In this document: one piece after another, positions 1 to 8,211 of the stretch
How positions within the stretch are numbered: position 1 is the stretch's first letter
Layout of the letters: every line of letters starts with the position of its first letter
The notes under the pieces: model-generated
Database searches by the model: none
The model's input: the letters and a program-made list of their open reading frames with translations, nothing else
What the model was told of the DNA's origin: nothing
Translations under genes and position numbers: made by a program
Assembly: GCA_949296645.1 (NCBI GenBank)
Contig: CASFPH010000017.1
Span: 1-41,634 of the forward strand
DNA from: an uncultured Bacteroidales bacterium
GTDB lineage: Bacteria; Bacteroidota; Bacteroidia; Bacteroidales; UBA932
Length of the DNA stretch: 41,634 nucleotides
Reading direction: 5' to 3'

Positions 1-1027
1 TGAAAATCAGTGAAATACCGCGCAGACGCGAACAGACTCAACCGCGCCCGCAGAAGAAAAATACACCCCATCGCCGCCAGAGGGCACTCTGAGGCATGTC
101 TCGTTTCCGAGGCCAAATCGAGTGTGTAATCGGCGTCGTACTGAACTATCTGAAAATGAACTGATTGACTCGGAGAGCTCTTACGGACTCACCTCGAATT
201 CGGGCGTTTTTCGGGCGAGTCTGCAAGCCGAGTTTATATATATTGCTGATAATCAACAAAGTACCTCGAAACCGCCAACAGACTCGCCCGCATCCGAGAA
301 AGAAAAATACAACCAATCCCTGCCAGAGGGCACTCTGAGGCATGTTGCGTTTCCGGGGCCAAATCGAGTGTGCAGTCGGTGTCGTATTTAACTATCTGAA
401 AATGAACTGATTGACGCGGAAAGCTCTTACGGACTCGCCTGGATTTCGGGCGTTTTTCGGGCGAGTCTGCAAGCCGAGTTTTTATATATTACTGAAAATC
501 AGTGAAATACCGCGCAGACGCGAACAGACTCGACCGCACCAGAGAAAGAAAAATACAACCAATCCCTGCCAGAGGGCACTCTGAGGCAGGTCACGTTTCC
601 GGGGCCAAATCGAGTGTGCAGTCGGCGTCGTACTGAACTATCTGAAAATGAACTGATTGACGCGGAGAGCTCTTACGGACTCGCCTCGATTTCGGGCGTT
701 TTTGGGACGAGTCTGCAAGCCGAGTTTTCATATATTGCTGAAAATCAGTGAAATACCGCGCAGACGCGAACAGACTCAACCGCGCCCGCAGAAGAAAAAT
801 ACACCTAATCCCCGCCAGAGGGCACTCTGAGGCATGTCTCGTTTCCGGGGCCAAATCGAGTGTGTAATCGGCGTCGTACAGAACTATCTGAAAATGAACT
901 GATTGACGCGGAAAGCTCTTACAGACTCGCCAGAATTTCGGGCGTTTTTCGGGCGAGTCTGCAAACTGGGTTTACGTATATTGCAGATAATCAAGGAAAT
1001 ACTGCAAGAACGCAAACAGGCCAGTCA
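1..1027 (+). repeat. Array of a 246-bp tandem repeat with 77-bp inverted-repeat-bounded cores
   Basis: The landmark GCCAGAGGGCACTCTG begins at 76, 322, 568 and 814, so the period is exactly 246 bp. Each unit contains a 77-bp core that starts with GGGCGAGTCTG and ends with CAGACTCGCCC or a close variant, which are 11-bp inverted repeats. Complete cores lie at 213-289, 459-535, 705-781 and 951-1027; the last has a decayed right arm. A partial core, with its right arm at 33-43, opens the window. The 169-bp spacers contain a palindromic GAGCTC and a small hairpin CAGAG-GGCA-CTCTG. The left end of the array lies outside the window. A second array lies at 27035-27757 and a solitary inverted core at 34041-34117. 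I recognise no named repeat family. There is no transposase here and I infer a non-coding element. Confidence 0.9.
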
Positions 1028-1139
1028 GTCGTGAGCCGGCAGTCAGTCGTGAACTGGCCAGTCAGCCGTGAACCGGCGGTCAGTAGTGAACCGGCGGTCA
1101 GGCGTGAACCGGCGGTCAGGCGCGGATCGAGGTCAGGCG
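1016..1139. repeat. Minisatellite of about 18 bp between the 246-bp array and cstA
   Basis: From about 1016 the sequence consists of imperfect 17-19 bp units built on GTCAGTCGTGAACCGGCG. Six or seven copies are visible, at roughly 1023, 1041, 1060, 1079, 1097, 1115 and 1132. The array starts where the last 77-bp core decays and runs into the 3' end of cstA, so the final residues and the stop codon of that gene (1116-1118) lie within the repeat. The unit near 1115 appears to be 17 bp, which changes the frame and lets cstA stop. Read in another minus-strand frame the array encodes an LTAGS-type repeat, which I do not consider a gene. Confidence 0.85.
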
Positions 1140-2543
1140 TGAGCGCCAGATGAAGAACATTGCGGTTGAGATTACAACGAACAGGCCACCTATTATGTAT
1201 CCGGTGGTAAGGGGCAGTCCGAGGCCTTCTCCGGCAACGCAGATGTATGTCGATGATACGGCTGTCATGAACATGGCCGGAATCAACGTTACGAAATAAT
1301 TCTTGTGTTCTTTCGCGAGGTAGACGGTGATTGCCCACAGTGTGAATACGGCCAGTGTCTGGTTAGACCATGCAAAGTATCTCCAGATTATGCTGAAGTT
1401 TACCTGAAGCAGCAGGAATCCCACTATGAAGAGGGGTATCGATATCATGAGGCGTTTTGCTATCGGTTTCTGGTCGATTTTCATGAAGTCGGCAACAATG
1501 AGTCTTGCAGATCTGAATGCAGTGTCACCAGAGGTTATAGGAGCGGCAATTACACCGAGTATTGCGAGGAATCCGCCGAATACTCCGAGCCAGTTCTTGG
1601 TTATGTAGTCGACTACTATTGCGGCATTGTCGTTTCCGGATGAGCCTTTGAATATTTCAGCGCCGTCCGGAGAGTGGAAGAAATAGGTTGCAGCTGCGGC
1701 CCAGATCAGGGCTACAATACCTTCAGTTATCATCGCACCGTAGAATACAGGTCTTCCGAGGCTTTCCTTTTTCATGCATCTTGCCATCAGCGGAGACTGG
1801 GTTGCATGGAATCCTGAAATCGCTCCGCAGGCTATTGATATGAACATCATCGGGAATATAGGCAGTCCTTCAGGATGCGTATTGCCGAGGCCTTCCGTTA
1901 TTTCAGGAAGTGCAGGTTGTTTTATCAGCATCATTAAGAGGATTCCTACAGCCATGAATATCAGTACGAATGCGAACAGAGGGTATATCTTGCCGATAAT
2001 CTTGTCTATAGGAAGAAGGGTCGCTATTATGTAGTAGGCAAAAACGACTGTTCCCCAGAATGTAACGTCAAGGCTGTCTGGCGTGAGTTTGGCCAGAAGT
2101 CCTGCAGGTCCGGCAACAAATACGGCGCCTACCAGTACCATGAGTACGACAATGAACACTCTCATTACCTGTTTTGTGCCGTTGCCGAGATAGCGTCCTA
2201 TGAGTTCCGGCAGGCTTTCCCCGTCATGCCTCAATGAGAGCATGCCTGAAAGATAGTCATGTACGGCTCCTGCGAAAATACTTCCCAGAACTATCCACAG
2301 ATAGGATGCCGTGCCGAATTTTGCACCCATTATGGCTCCGAAAATCGGGCCCAGTCCGGCTATGTTAAGGAACTGGATCATGAATATTTTCCATCCTGAC
2401 ATGGGAACGAAGTCGACTCCGTCCTGTTTTGTGTATGCCGGTGTCTTTCTGTTGTCATCGACACCGAAAAGTCTGCTGATATAGCGTCCGTATACGAAGT
2501 AGCCCGCTATAAGCACAAGTAGTGAAATTATAAAAGTCGTCAT
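1116..2543 (-). CDS. cstA: CstA-family carbon starvation / peptide or pyruvate transporter
   Basis: This 475-residue protein is hydrophobic throughout, with many predicted membrane spans. Its N-terminal half is typical of the CstA family: the stretch around FLNIAGLGPIFGAIMG, then LSGMLSLRHDGESLPELIGRY and SIACGAISGFHATQSPLMAR. CstA proteins are inner-membrane carriers linked to uptake of peptides or pyruvate during carbon limitation; the substrate here is not evident. The protein is shorter than the roughly 700-residue enterobacterial CstA, as is common for compact homologues. The gene diverges from exbB. The predicted -7 element at 2563-2570 leaves a leader of only about 13-20 nt. Its last codons and stop lie in the 18-bp minisatellite, so the extreme C-terminus may differ between strains. 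Confidence 0.9.
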   Translation of the reverse strand: MTTFIISLLVLIAGYFVYGRYISRLFGVDDNRKTPAYTKQDGVDFVPMSGWKIFMIQFLNIAGLGPIFGAIMGAKFGTASYLWIVLGSIFAGAVHDYLSGMLSLRHDGESLPELIGRYLGNGTKQVMRVFIVVLMVLVGAVFVAGPAGLLAKLTPDSLDVTFWGTVVFAYYIIATLLPIDKIIGKIYPLFAFVLIFMAVGILLMMLIKQPALPEITEGLGNTHPEGLPIFPMMFISIACGAISGFHATQSPLMARCMKKESLGRPVFYGAMITEGIVALIWAAAATYFFHSPDGAEIFKGSSGNDNAAIVVDYITKNWLGVFGGFLAILGVIAAPITSGDTAFRSARLIVADFMKIDQKPIAKRLMISIPLFIVGFLLLQVNFSIIWRYFAWSNQTLAVFTLWAITVYLAKEHKNYFVTLIPAMFMTAVSSTYICVAGEGLGLPLTTGYIIGGLFVVISTAMFFIWRSRLTSIRA

Positions 2544-2562
2544 TTAGCATAATTTTTGAATA

Positions 2563-2570
2563 CAAACTTA
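2563..2570 (-). promoter_or_regulatory. Bacteroidota-type -7 element for cstA
   Basis: On the minus strand this reads TAAGTTTG, a perfect match to the TAnnTTTG -7 element of the Bacteroidota housekeeping sigma factor. It lies 20 bp upstream of the cstA ATG. No good TTTG -33 element was found at the usual spacing, so the assignment is moderate. Confidence 0.5.
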
Positions 2571-2591
2571 AAAATATAGTTTAATAATTGT

Positions 2592-2599
2592 TATCTTCG
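2592..2599 (+). promoter_or_regulatory. Probable -7 element for exbB-exbD-tonB
   Basis: TATCTTCG matches TAnnTTTG at all but one position and lies about 30 bp upstream of the exbB ATG at 2628. It sits just beyond the divergent cstA promoter, so the two promoters are packed into an 84-bp intergenic region. Confidence 0.4.
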
Positions 2600-2627
2600 C
2601 ACACAAAAATTTTCAATTAATCAATCA

Positions 2628-3332
2628 ATGATACTTACATTACTTTCAGCAAATGTTCAGGAAGCCGCAGCCATTGCGGCAGACGTAGCGCCTGTACAGG
2701 AACAGGTATCCTTTTCGATCATAAGCATGGCATTCAAGGGCGGATGGCTGATGATTCCTCTGTTCATTCTTTCAATTATAGCTATATATATATTCGGTGA
2801 AAGATGGTGGGCAATAAAGAAGGCCGCTACTGTAGATGATAATTTCATGAACGATATAAGGGATTTCATACATGAAGGCAAGATCAAGTCTGCTATCGCG
2901 TTGTGCAAGCAGAGCGATACGCCGATATCCAGGCTTATCGAGAAAGGCATAGAAAGGATAGGAAGACCTCTTCAGGATATACAGACAGCAGTAGAGAATA
3001 TGGGTAATGTCGAGGTGGCCAGACTTGAGAAAAGGTTGCCGGCACTTGCCACAATTGCCGGAGGCGCTCCTATGATAGGCTTCCTCGGAACGGTGCTCGG
3101 CATGATACAGGCATTTTTCAATATGTCGCAGGCTGGGAACAATATTGACATCACTCTTCTTTCCGGAGGTATTTATACTGCGATGGTGACTACTGTAGCG
3201 GGTCTTTTCGTAGGTATCCTTGCATATTTCGGATACAATTATCTTTCTGCAAAAGTAAACGACCTTGTGTTCGTGATGGAATCAAGCACTATCGAGTTCA
3301 TGGATTTGCTGCACGAACCTGCTAAGGAATAA
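2628..3332 (+). CDS. exbB: MotA/TolQ/ExbB proton channel family protein
   Basis: This 234-residue inner-membrane protein has a first hydrophobic segment around residues 38-55 (WLMIPLFILSIIAIYIFG). A conserved C-terminal pair of segments is separated by the family signature AGGAPMIGFLGTVLGMI and followed by YTAMVTTVAGLFVGI. ExbB forms the pentameric proton channel that works with ExbD and TonB to pass proton-motive force to outer-membrane TonB-dependent transporters. The N-terminus (MILTLLSANVQEAAA) carries an Ala/Val-rich periplasmic extension before the first membrane helix. The gene heads a three-gene operon, with 35 nt to exbD. It could equally be called tolQ, but the downstream tonB-like gene supports ExbB. 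The SusC protein at 17248 is a plausible client. Confidence 0.9.
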   Translation: MILTLLSANVQEAAAIAADVAPVQEQVSFSIISMAFKGGWLMIPLFILSIIAIYIFGERWWAIKKAATVDDNFMNDIRDFIHEGKIKSAIALCKQSDTPISRLIEKGIERIGRPLQDIQTAVENMGNVEVARLEKRLPALATIAGGAPMIGFLGTVLGMIQAFFNMSQAGNNIDITLLSGGIYTAMVTTVAGLFVGILAYFGYNYLSAKVNDLVFVMESSTIEFMDLLHEPAKE

Positions 3333-3367
3333 TCTGGAATGCGGCCCTATTATAAACTGAAAACAAA

Positions 3368-3781
3368 ATGGCAATAAAAAGAAGAACAAAAGCTGATCCT
3401 TCGTTCAGCATGTCATCAATGACGGATATAGTATTTCTTCTGCTGATATTCTTTCTGGTGACATCTACTTTGGTCAATCCCAACGCACTGAAGCTTCTGT
3501 TGCCCAAAAGCAGCAATCAGGTTGCGGCAAAACCGACGATGAGCGTTTCGATAAAGCATTACCGCAACAACAATACTTTCTCCTATCATATAAATGGTAT
3601 AGAGAAGCCGGTGCAGTACAGGGATCTGGAAGAAGCTATCCAGGCGGAGCTTGCCGGTTCCGATGATCCTACATTTTCAATATATGCGGACAGGACAGTG
3701 CCTATCGAGAAGGTCGTTGACCTTATGAACATAGCCAAAAGAAACAAATACAAGGTGATTCTTGCGACTTCACCTGAATAA
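3368..3781 (+). CDS. exbD: ExbD/TolR family biopolymer transport protein
   Basis: This 137-residue protein has a short basic N-terminus (AIKRRTKADPSFSMSSMTD), one membrane helix (IVFLLLIFFLVTSTLV) and a periplasmic domain. The Asp of SSMTDIVFLLLIFF at the start of the helix matches the proton-carrying Asp of ExbD/TolR. The C-terminal domain contains YADRTVPIEKVVDLMNIAK, typical of ExbD. It partners with the ExbB encoded 35 nt upstream and the TonB encoded 36 nt downstream. Some Bacteroidota carry two exbD copies in this operon; only one is present here. Confidence 0.92.
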   Translation: MAIKRRTKADPSFSMSSMTDIVFLLLIFFLVTSTLVNPNALKLLLPKSSNQVAAKPTMSVSIKHYRNNNTFSYHINGIEKPVQYRDLEEAIQAELAGSDDPTFSIYADRTVPIEKVVDLMNIAKRNKYKVILATSPE

Positions 3782-3817
3782 TTATTCCAAATCATTGACG
3801 AACATCGCATCAGACTG

Positions 3818-4591
3818 ATGAGCAAAGTACCGAAACATAGGACGGACGAGGAAAAGAAAGCCGTGTTTATAGGCTCGGGCATGACGGTAATAGTTCATGC
3901 TTCGATATTGTTGCTCTTTGTAAATACAGGTCTGAAAACCGTTTATCCTCCACCTGCGGAAGAGGGTATTCTTATAGAATTCGAACAGGAGCCTCCAAAG
4001 CCCATAATGGTTGAAACGGGAAGGGAGCCAAGACAGGAAATCCCAAAACCTGATGAAGACGTGAAACTTGTGCAAAGGGCTGAAGCTGCGGAGAAGGGAA
4101 GTGAGGCACAGGCAGGGGTTGAAACAACGATGGGAGAGGAGGGTGATGTGGAAAAATATGAGGCTCCGAGACCTAAACCGATTGATCAGAGGGCTTTGTT
4201 TACATCTGCGATAAACAACAGGGATACGCTTGCCGCACAGACGGCCAAAAAAGTTTCCGATGCCCTGAAAGCAGGACATCCTGATGGAAATACGCTTTTG
4301 GGAAATACGGACAATACTCCGACGGCAAGACTCGCGGGACGTTCTATTGTGGGAACCCTTCCGAATCCTGAATATTCGGTAAACAAGTCGGGAAAGGTGG
4401 TAGTGAAAATAATGGTGGACCAGTACGGTACGGTTACCAATGCAATACCGGGTGAAAAGGGTACTACCGTTCAGGACAAGACATTGTGGGAGGCTGCAAA
4501 GAAAGCTGCCCTTAACGCCAAATTCAATACGAGTTCAAATGCTCCTGTTGTACAGGAGGGTACTATTACATATATATTTATATTGAAGTAA
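3818..4591 (+). CDS. tonB: Energy transducer TonB
   Basis: This 257-residue protein has TonB architecture. It has a cytoplasmic N-terminus of about 20 residues, one signal-anchor helix around residues 22-40 (MTVIVHASILLLFVNTG), and a Pro/Glu/Lys-rich periplasmic linker (EQEPPKPIMVETGREP). The globular C-terminal domain includes GKVVVKIMVDQYGTVTNA and a terminal TITYIFILK strand. TonB links the ExbB/ExbD channel to the TonB boxes of outer-membrane receptors such as SusC. It is the last gene of the exbB-exbD-tonB operon. Two copies of a 15-bp direct repeat begin at its stop codon, followed by a terminator. The function is clear, but the receptor or receptors served cannot be read from sequence. 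Confidence 0.88.
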   Translation: MSKVPKHRTDEEKKAVFIGSGMTVIVHASILLLFVNTGLKTVYPPPAEEGILIEFEQEPPKPIMVETGREPRQEIPKPDEDVKLVQRAEAAEKGSEAQAGVETTMGEEGDVEKYEAPRPKPIDQRALFTSAINNRDTLAAQTAKKVSDALKAGHPDGNTLLGNTDNTPTARLAGRSIVGTLPNPEYSVNKSGKVVVKIMVDQYGTVTNAIPGEKGTTVQDKTLWEAAKKAALNAKFNTSSNAPVVQEGTITYIFILK

Positions 4592-4619
4592 TATATCTTG
4601 AAGCAATATATCTTGAAGC
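4590..4619. repeat. Two tandem copies of a 15-bp repeat at the tonB stop
   Basis: AATATATCTTGAAGC occurs perfectly twice, at 4590-4604 and 4605-4619, beginning at the last base of the tonB TAA. It is probably a recent slippage duplication. Confidence 0.8.
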
Positions 4620-4634
4620 AAGCAGAAAATGATT

Positions 4635-4686
4635 CGGTCCATTGCATCCGCCCTTGTAAGGCAATAGATGAATGGACCGTTTTCTT
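4635..4686. terminator. Terminator between convergent tonB and asd
   Basis: CGGTCCATT (4635-4643) pairs perfectly with AATGGACCG (4671-4679). A possible inner GC/GC extension follows, then a T-rich tract (TTTTCTTT). It lies between the 3' ends of tonB (+) and asd (-) and can serve the plus strand well. The minus strand lacks an equally good T-run. Confidence 0.7.
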
Positions 4687-4691
4687 TATCT

Positions 4692-5687
4692 TCATTTCCC
4701 GATATATCCGAGTTCAAGCAGTTTTTCCGCTATCTGTACGGCATTTGTGGCTGCACCCTTACGGAGGTTGTCGGCTACAATCCACAGGTTGAGACCGTTT
4801 TCCACCGTGTCGTCGCGCCGTATTCTTCCTACGTATACTTCGTTTTTGCCGAACACGTAAAGCGGCATAGGGTAGATGTTTTCAGAAGGTTTGTCCTGAA
4901 CGATTACGCCTGGAGTGTTTTCCAGAATCGGATATATGTCTTTAAGTTCGAATGCGTTTTCAAGTTCGAGGTTTACCGATTCTGAATGCCCTCCTGTAAC
5001 AGGAACCCTTACCGTAGTTGCTGTTACACGGATTTTTTCGTCGAGAATCTTGTGGGTTTCGTTTACCATCTTCATTTCCTCTTTTGTGTATCCGTTGTCA
5101 AGGAATGAGTCTATCTGCGGTATCAGATTTCTGTCTATCGGATAATTGTATGCCATTTTTTCCGGTTTCCGGCCTTCCCTTTCGGCTTTCATCTGGTCGA
5201 GTGCCTTGTATCCTGTACCTGTTACGGACTGGTATGTGGATACGACTATCCTGCGTATTCCGTATTTGCGATGAATCGGAGCTACAGCAATAAGCATCTG
5301 TATCGTAGAACAGTTAGGATTGGCGATTATGAAATCCTCTTTTTCAAGCACATTCCCGTTTATTTCAGGTACTACAAGTTTTTTTCCGGGGTCCATGCGC
5401 CAGCATGCCGAATTGTCAACTACCCTGCATCCTTTTTCCGCAAATTTCGGAGCCCATTCTCTGGATACTTCCGATCCTGCTGAAAAGAGCGCTATGTCTG
5501 CTCCCGATTCAAGGGCATCCTTCATGGTGACTACCTTTATGTCCTGTCCCCTGAATCTTACTGTTCTGCCTGCCGACCTTTCCGATGCTGCCGGTATGAT
5601 TTCCGTCGCCGGGAAGTTTCTTTCTTCAAGAACTTCAAGAATTTTTGAGCCTACAAGTCCGGTGGCTCCTGCGATTACGATTCTCAT
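4692..5687 (-). CDS. asd: Aspartate-semialdehyde dehydrogenase
   Basis: This enzyme reduces aspartyl phosphate to aspartate semialdehyde, the branch-point step of the aspartate family. Its 331 residues begin with a Rossmann motif (AGATGLVGSKILEVL), carry the catalytic cysteine in ANPNCST (Cys126), and contain the conserved substrate region STYQSVTGTGYKAL. The length is normal for the family. It is the last gene of the minus-strand operon metY-metX-thrA-asd, only 19 nt after thrA, so it supplies the intermediate between the kinase and the dehydrogenase halves of ThrA. A terminator lies just downstream. Confidence 0.95.
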   Translation of the reverse strand: MRIVIAGATGLVGSKILEVLEERNFPATEIIPAASERSAGRTVRFRGQDIKVVTMKDALESGADIALFSAGSEVSREWAPKFAEKGCRVVDNSACWRMDPGKKLVVPEINGNVLEKEDFIIANPNCSTIQMLIAVAPIHRKYGIRRIVVSTYQSVTGTGYKALDQMKAEREGRKPEKMAYNYPIDRNLIPQIDSFLDNGYTKEEMKMVNETHKILDEKIRVTATTVRVPVTGGHSESVNLELENAFELKDIYPILENTPGVIVQDKPSENIYPMPLYVFGKNEVYVGRIRRDDTVENGLNLWIVADNLRKGAATNAVQIAEKLLELGYIGK

Positions 5688-5706
5688 AAGTTATAGTTGT
5701 TTTATC

Positions 5707-8160
5707 TTAATATCTTATTGTAAAAAGTATGTCGTTAAGTATTCCGAGCGCCGTTTGCACATCTCCGGCTCCTGCGCCCTCTATCCTTATCCTGTCCGGA
5801 TAGTATCTGCTTTTTATCACGATGCAGTTGTTCGTGCCTTCAAGGTTGTAGAACGGATGCCCTTTCTCTATTTCCCTAAGGCCTACACTTATTTTCCCGT
5901 CTTCATATCGGGTTACAAATTTAAGTCTGCATCCGTTATTTTCAGCATTTTTATATAATTTGAGAAAATCTTCTTCATTTTTTTCAAGCAGTTCAAAAAA
6001 TGTTTCGCATGTTCCCTGAAAGTATTCTTTTCCAAGTATCGGAGTGACTTCTATGTCATCGAGCTCTATTTCCTTTCCACACTCTCTTGCGAGGATTACG
6101 GATTTACGCAGGACGTCTTTTCCGGACAAGTCCGCACGTGGGTCGGGTTCGCTGTATCCGGATTCCTTCGCCCTTCTTACTATTTTGGAGAAGCTTTCTT
6201 TTCCAGTGTAGTTTTCCAGAATATAGTTCATCGTACCTGACAATACTGCTTCGAAGGATTCTATCGTGTCTCCTGCATTTGTAAGCTGGCGTATCGTTGC
6301 TATGACAGGAAGTGAAGCTCCTACGGTGGTTTCGTATCCGAAGCCGCATCCGTTTTCTATGGCAGCCTGTCTCATTGCTCTGTATGCAGGCAGATGCGAT
6401 GCTCCGGCTATTTTGTTGCATGTCACTACGGATATGCCGTTTCGGAAAAGTTCGGTATATGATGAGGCGATTTCCTTTGAAGACGTGCAGTCTATGAATA
6501 TGCTGTTTTTTATTCTGGCTCTGCATATGCTTTCTACATAATCTCCCGTGTGTTGGCATCTTTCCCTGTTTTCAAGCAGTTCTTTAACGCTTCTGTCTCC
6601 TTCGATATCTATTCCGTCCTTGTCTATAATATAACATTTACTGTCGGCTATACCGCAAACTGTAATTTTTTTTCCTGTAGTCTTTTTTATGAAATCCTTT
6701 CTTTCCCTGAGGATTTTTACAAGTGCGGACCCTACAGTTCCTTTTCCTGCGATGAACAGGTTGATCCTTTCCTTTTCATTGCCGAAAAATGCTTCATGTA
6801 CGGCTTTTATGGCCTGTTTGATTTCCTTTGTTTCTATTACCGCAGATATGTTCTTTTCGGAAGAACCCTGTGCGATTGCACGTATGTTGATGCCTTTGCT
6901 GCCGAGTGCATCGAACATACGGCTTCCTGCTCCGGACTGGTTTTTCATGTCGTCGCCTACAAGCGAGAGGATGGAGAATCCATATTCTACTTTCAGCGGA
7001 TCCACCTTTCCGAGTGAAATCTCGTATGCGAACGTTTCATCGACCCCGCGTTTTGCCTTGAGCGCATCCTTTTCATCTATGGCCACGCACATTGTATGTA
7101 CGGAAGATGCCTGGGTTATGAGAATGATGTTTATTTCTTCTCTTGCCAGCGATTCGAACAGTCTTCCCGAATATCCCGGTATTCCTACCATTCCGCTGCC
7201 TTCCATTGATATGAGCGCTATTTTGTCAGTACTTGATATTCCCCTGATCTTTTCCTTGCTTTCCGGTGGATTGTTTTCTATGATTGTGCCTGGATGTTCG
7301 GGTTCGAAAGTGTTTTTTATATAGATGGGGATCCCGTGTTTCACGACCGGCTGTATGGTAGGAGGGTATACGACTTTCGCTCCGAAATGCGACAGTTCCA
7401 GGGCTTCCTTGTATGAGATGTTGCTTATGGTTTTTGCTTCCGGCACGATTCTCGGGTCTGCCGTTTTCATTCCGGATACGTCTGTCCATATTTCAAGAAT
7501 TCTTGCTTCGCATCCTACAGCAAGCAGAGCAGCTGTATAGTCCGATCCGCCACGTCCGAGAGTGGTAGTCTTGCCTTTGCTGTCTGATGCTATGAATCCA
7601 GGAAAGATATACAGTTTGTTGTCGTTCTCCCGGATGAATCTGCGTATGTTGTCATAGGTTTCCTCCTGGAGTACGTTGCTGGTTGAGTGCAGGAATTCCG
7701 TTTTTATGATTTCACGTGAATCCGCCCATTTGCATGATATCCCTAAGGTGCGGAATTTGGTCGTGAGAATGGTTGTCGACAGGAGTTCTCCGAAGCTTAC
7801 GATGAGGTCATAAGAACTTCTGCTGAGTTCGCGTATAAGAAAAACGCCGTCTGCAATGCCTCTGAGCTCTGTGAAAAGTTCGGTGATTTTTTTGTTCAGT
7901 TCATCCCTGTCGTCTGCCGGAATTGTCTTGAGTATTATTTCCCTGTGTCTTTCTTCCAGGGTGTCTATGTTTTTCTTGTATTCCGTATTTCCTTCCGCAG
8001 CATACAGACCGGTTTCTATGAGTTGGTCGGTGCATCCGCTTATTGCTGATGATACAACGATTGTCCTGTCGCGTTCAAGAGCGTTGCATACTATTTTCAC
8101 TACTTTGTTTATGTTTTCGGCATTCGCTACTGAAGTGCCTCCGAATTTCAATACCTGCAT
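5707..8160 (-). CDS. thrA: Bifunctional aspartate kinase / homoserine dehydrogenase I
   Basis: This 817-residue fusion enzyme carries out the first and third steps from aspartate towards homoserine. The aspartokinase half (about 1-300) begins with MQVLKFGGTSV and contains LGRGGSDYTA. Two ACT regulatory domains follow (about 312-460). The homoserine dehydrogenase half starts near residue 465 with the dinucleotide-binding motif AGKGTVGS (471-478) and has the signature GTMNYILENYTG. Length and order match the ThrA/MetL family. The ACT domains imply allosteric feedback, but the effector cannot be read from sequence. The gene lies between metX (48 nt upstream) and asd (19 nt downstream). No thrB or thrC is present in the window. 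Confidence 0.95.
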   Translation of the reverse strand: MQVLKFGGTSVANAENINKVVKIVCNALERDRTIVVSSAISGCTDQLIETGLYAAEGNTEYKKNIDTLEERHREIILKTIPADDRDELNKKITELFTELRGIADGVFLIRELSRSSYDLIVSFGELLSTTILTTKFRTLGISCKWADSREIIKTEFLHSTSNVLQEETYDNIRRFIRENDNKLYIFPGFIASDSKGKTTTLGRGGSDYTAALLAVGCEARILEIWTDVSGMKTADPRIVPEAKTISNISYKEALELSHFGAKVVYPPTIQPVVKHGIPIYIKNTFEPEHPGTIIENNPPESKEKIRGISSTDKIALISMEGSGMVGIPGYSGRLFESLAREEINIILITQASSVHTMCVAIDEKDALKAKRGVDETFAYEISLGKVDPLKVEYGFSILSLVGDDMKNQSGAGSRMFDALGSKGINIRAIAQGSSEKNISAVIETKEIKQAIKAVHEAFFGNEKERINLFIAGKGTVGSALVKILRERKDFIKKTTGKKITVCGIADSKCYIIDKDGIDIEGDRSVKELLENRERCQHTGDYVESICRARIKNSIFIDCTSSKEIASSYTELFRNGISVVTCNKIAGASHLPAYRAMRQAAIENGCGFGYETTVGASLPVIATIRQLTNAGDTIESFEAVLSGTMNYILENYTGKESFSKIVRRAKESGYSEPDPRADLSGKDVLRKSVILARECGKEIELDDIEVTPILGKEYFQGTCETFFELLEKNEEDFLKLYKNAENNGCRLKFVTRYEDGKISVGLREIEKGHPFYNLEGTNNCIVIKSRYYPDRIRIEGAGAGDVQTALGILNDILFTIRY

Positions 8161-8180
8161 ATTATTGAATTTTAGTTATC

Positions 8181-8211
8181 GTTTGTTTATTGTTTGTTTA
8201 TTGTTTGTTTA
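8181..8211. repeat. Short tandem repeat in the metX-thrA spacer
   Basis: GTTTGTTTATT occurs at 8181-8191 and 8192-8202, with a partial third copy at 8203-8211. The third copy contains the metX stop codon (8209-8211). Gain or loss of a unit would alter the intercistronic distance and possibly the metX end. Confidence 0.75.

Noticed and set aside
213-289. Integron attC site array.
   Set aside because: The cores are inverted-repeat-bounded and regularly spaced, but the segments between are identical rather than different cassettes, and no attC R-box or integrase was seen.
122-391. Open reading frames in the 246-bp arrays (122-391, 860-1153, 27043-27309, 27436-27723), all related, as a repeat protein gene.
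   Set aside because: 246 is divisible by three, so a frame can stay open by chance over several units, but other units carry stops in the same frame (for example TGA in the AATCAGTGAAATACC variant). There is no consistent start or signal. A dN/dS test across many units could reopen the question.
1-1027. CRISPR array.
   Set aside because: The repeat and spacer lengths (77 and 169 bp) are far outside CRISPR range, the spacers are the same sequence rather than unique, and no cas gene is present.
991-1338. Minus-strand ORF with LTAGS-type repeats.
   Set aside because: It is the alternative frame of the 18-bp minisatellite and overlaps the cstA coding region, which is clearly the real gene.
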